Part shown: positions 6,000 to 7,948 of the stretch, one piece after another
Layout: the number at the start of each line of letters is the position of its first letter
Numbering within the stretch: the first letter of the stretch is position 1
From: a bacterium UBP2_UBA4780
GTDB taxonomy: Bacteria > Edwardsbacteria > AC1 > EtOH8
Assembly: GCA_002403115.1 (NCBI GenBank)
Contig: DHHE01000148.1
Location: 10,711 to 18,658, forward strand
DNA: 7,948 bases
Reading direction: 5' to 3'
The notes under the pieces: model-generated
Databases searched by the model: none
Told to the model about the DNA's origin: nothing
Seen by the model: only the letters and a program-made list of their open reading frames with translations
Program-made: the position numbers and the translations under genes

Positions 6000-6641
6000 A
6001 TGCGCATTTCAAAGGACGGCGAAGTCCGGAAACAGGAGCTCTGGGACGCGGCGCTTGACCTTTTCGCCGCGAAGGGATATGACAGCACATCGATCAACGA
6101 CATTATAGACAAAGTCGGGGTGACCAAGGGGGCTTTCTATTATTACTTCAAGTCCAAGGAGCAGGTGCTGGACGAGATCGTGGAGAAGTTCAACGAGTAT
6201 GACGCCCGGATTTTCCGAGAGGTCCTGGCCCGTCCGCTTGGGGCGGTGGCGAAGCTGGCCGAGATGCACGCCCGTGGGCTCCAGTTCATTAAGGACAACC
6301 CGGAGCTGGCTAGCAAATCCTGGCGGGCCATCATGAGCGTGGGCAACACCAAGATAAAGCACAAGCATGGCGAGAGCACGCACAGGCTGTTCGTGCCGAT
6401 TTTTTCCGAGCTTGTCGGCCAGGGGACCAAGGAGGGGATCTTTGACGTCCCGGTGCCGGAGGAGACGGTGGTCCTGATGTTAAACATGTACATCTCGTTG
6501 TGCTACCGGATGACCAAGCACTGCGCAGAAGAAAAAAGCCCTGGCCGCGACCAGGACATCAACAAATATCTGGTCTTCTACCGGGACGCCTTGGAGAAGC
6601 TGTTGGGGCTGCCGCGGGACTCCCTGGCTTTAGGCTTGTAA
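6000..6641 (+). CDS. TetR/AcrR family transcriptional regulator
   Basis: 213 residues, the usual size for the family. The N-terminal DNA-binding domain is clear: RKQELWDAALDLFAAKGYDS, then the helix-turn-helix STSINDIIDKVGVTKGAFYY (about residues 29-48), followed by YFKSKEQVLDEIV, the standard opening of helix 4. Residues from ~60 on form the all-helical ligand-binding and dimer domain, whose ligand cannot be read from sequence. Such proteins act as cytoplasmic dimers that release DNA on binding a small molecule and usually repress themselves and a neighbour. It follows ilvE on the same strand after an 83-nt gap in which I see no good promoter or terminator, so co-transcription with ilvE is possible. 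No clear palindromic operator was found in the gap. Confidence 0.92.
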   Translation: MRISKDGEVRKQELWDAALDLFAAKGYDSTSINDIIDKVGVTKGAFYYYFKSKEQVLDEIVEKFNEYDARIFREVLARPLGAVAKLAEMHARGLQFIKDNPELASKSWRAIMSVGNTKIKHKHGESTHRLFVPIFSELVGQGTKEGIFDVPVPEETVVLMLNMYISLCYRMTKHCAEEKSPGRDQDINKYLVFYRDALEKLLGLPRDSLALGL

Positions 6642-6750
6642 CGCTTTTCCCGTCCGTTTTTACCCTTTTTATCGTTCGGCGATTAACTATAGCAGATTAT
6701 CATTCCCTCGAAACATGTCCTCGCGAAATAGGTATATAGACAAATTTTAT

Positions 6751-6781
6751 AAAAGGCCACCTCTAGATGAGGTGGCCTTTT
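6751..6781. terminator. Bidirectional intrinsic terminator between the TetR gene and dnaN
   Basis: AAAAGGCCACCTC pairs perfectly with GAGGTGGCCTTTT across a 5-nt TAGAT loop, giving a 13-bp stem with a T tract after it on both strands. It sits between convergent genes, 109 nt after the TetR-family stop and 15 nt after the dnaN stop, and should end both transcripts. The rest of the 155-nt gap (6642-6750) is AT-rich and shows no open frame or other recognisable site. Confidence 0.93.
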
Positions 6782-6796
6782 TCTTCTTGTCTTGCC

Positions 6797-7906
6797 TTAC
6801 TCTGGCAGACGAAGCGGCATCAGCAGGTACGTCAGCTTATAATCGTCGGCTTGTTTTGCCGGCTTTATAAGCCCGGCCGAAAGCGGGGTATTGAGGTACA
6901 TGTTGAGCTCGTCATTCTCGAGGTTCTTCAGGATGTCCAGCAGGTAGCTGGCGTTGTACCCGATGTCCATCTCGTCGCCCTGATAAGAAGCGGCCATGGT
7001 TTCCTTGGCCTCGCCGATATCCACCGTCTGGCTGGAAAGCTCCAGAGAGTCTGTTCTGAGAGAAAGCTTTATCTGGTAGGTGAAAGTGTCAGAGAGAATG
7101 GCCACCCTCTTCACCGCGGCGGTGAACAGCTCCACGCTGGCGGTCATCACCTTCTTGTTTCCAGACGGTATCACCTTATCGTAGTCGGGATAGGTGCCCT
7201 CTATGTGTCTGGCGAACACCTGGGTTCCGTCAAAAGAGAACTTTGTATAGCTGTCGTCGAACTGAACGGTTATCTCCTTCTCGTCGCCGCCCAGCATCCG
7301 GTTCACCACGTTCAGCCCTTTGGGGGAGATAAGCAGCTCGCTCTTGTGCGACACCGGGGGTATCATGGCCTCGAAAAGAGCCAGTCGTCTTCCGTCGGTG
7401 GTCACCACCTTCAGCCCGTCGCCGCTCATCTGGAACAGCACCCCGCACAGAGCCGGACGCGAGGTGTCGTTGGCCACGGCGAACAGCGTCTTCTTAATTA
7501 TGGCCTGGAGAGTTCCGCCTGCCAGCTTGAGGCTCTTATCTTTCTTAAGCTCCGGCATCTTGGGAAAGTCGTCTTTTGGCAGCCCGACAATGCTGAAGCG
7601 GCTTCGGTCGCATTTTATGGTCACCCGGTTTTCACTGGCTTCCACCTCTACCGGCAGCGCAGGCAGCTGCTTTACGATCTCGGTGAACTGTCTGGCGGGA
7701 ACCGTAACCGACCCGGCCGAAGAGATCTTGGCTTCCACTTGGGTGACGGCGGCTATCTCCAGGTCTGTGGCCGATATCACCAGCTTCTTCTCCTGGGCGT
7801 CAAGCAGGATGTTCGACAGGATCGGAAAGGTGCTTTTGGTGGGGACCACGCCTATCAGACTCTGCAATCCGGCCACCAGCTTATCCTGGGCTACGGTGAA
7901 TTTCAT
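6797..7906 (-). CDS. dnaN: DNA polymerase III beta subunit (sliding clamp)
   Basis: 369 residues on the minus strand from the ATG at 7906-7904. This start gives the usual MKFTV opening and has AAAGG (7920-7916) 9 nt upstream; an in-frame TTG at 7915 would add three residues (MDE) and is less likely. The protein forms the dimeric ring that tethers the replicative polymerase to DNA and docks other repair and replication proteins. Family features are present throughout: PTKSTFPILSNILL (~22-35), TDLEIA (~47-52), VTVPARQFTEIVKQLP (~67-82), ATRPAL-like NDTSRPALCGVLF (~146-158), VVTTDGRRLAL (~168-178), EGTYPDYDKVIP (~235-246), and the C-terminal YLLMPLRLPE that contributes to the clamp-binding pocket. 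The length matches other clamps. Its downstream neighbour is a convergent TetR gene rather than recF. dnaA may lie beyond the right edge. Confidence 0.97.
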   Translation of the reverse strand: MKFTVAQDKLVAGLQSLIGVVPTKSTFPILSNILLDAQEKKLVISATDLEIAAVTQVEAKISSAGSVTVPARQFTEIVKQLPALPVEVEASENRVTIKCDRSRFSIVGLPKDDFPKMPELKKDKSLKLAGGTLQAIIKKTLFAVANDTSRPALCGVLFQMSGDGLKVVTTDGRRLALFEAMIPPVSHKSELLISPKGLNVVNRMLGGDEKEITVQFDDSYTKFSFDGTQVFARHIEGTYPDYDKVIPSGNKKVMTASVELFTAAVKRVAILSDTFTYQIKLSLRTDSLELSSQTVDIGEAKETMAASYQGDEMDIGYNASYLLDILKNLENDELNMYLNTPLSAGLIKPAKQADDYKLTYLLMPLRLPE

Positions 7907-7915
7907 TTCATCCAA

Positions 7916-7920
7916 CCTTT
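7916..7920 (-). promoter_or_regulatory. Ribosome binding site for dnaN
   Basis: On the minus strand, AAAGG lies 9 nt before the ATG at 7906 but immediately against the alternative TTG at 7915, so it supports the ATG. The remaining bases to the window edge are A-rich and too short to show a promoter. Confidence 0.6.
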
Positions 7921-7948
7921 ATTCTTTTTGTCGTCAGCTTGCCATCTT

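Overview
This window comes from the chromosome of a GC-rich diderm (Gram-negative type) bacterium, very probably close to the replication origin. Two things support the location. The complete gene for the DNA polymerase III sliding clamp, dnaN, lies on the minus strand at the right end. A perfect 16-bp copy of the bacterial ParB-binding centromere parS lies about 5.7 kb away, at 1105-1120. The diderm inference rests on a beta-barrel outer-membrane protein at the left end that finishes in a C-terminal Phe. The species cannot be named from the sequence. The mix of DUF4846, CreD-like and DUF4342-like genes would suit an uncultivated lineage, but that is only an impression.

Layout, left to right. 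Positions 1-1071 hold the 3' part of the outer-membrane barrel gene, which is cut by the window edge. An 18-bp hairpin with A and T tails (1093-1132) follows. It looks like a bidirectional terminator, and its apical part is the parS site. A strong sigma70-type promoter (1163-1191) then drives a tight same-strand run. The run holds a CreD-like inner-membrane protein (1232-2467), an exported DUF4846 protein (2496-3233), a membrane-anchored pilin-like protein without a prepilin leader (3259-3807), a CPBP-family intramembrane protease with all three active-site motifs (3830-4444), and a short, apparently eroded DUF4342-like gene (4470-4709). The first four are separated by 22-28 nt and probably form one envelope-directed operon of unknown purpose.

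A second promoter (4786-4814) starts a branched-chain amino acid aminotransferase gene, ilvE (4843-5913). A TetR-family regulator (6000-6641) follows. A perfect 13-bp-stem bidirectional terminator (6751-6781) separates it from the convergent dnaN gene (6797-7906, minus strand). dnaA would normally lie beyond the right edge. recF, the usual gene after dnaN, is not there.

The most notable points are the parS site built into a terminator hairpin, the co-directional run of membrane and exported genes beside it, and the loss of family hallmarks in two small genes: the prepilin leader in one and the hydrophobic segment of DUF4342 in the other. No RNA genes, insertion sequences, CRISPR arrays or long repeats were seen, and there is no gene-free stretch longer than 300 bases.
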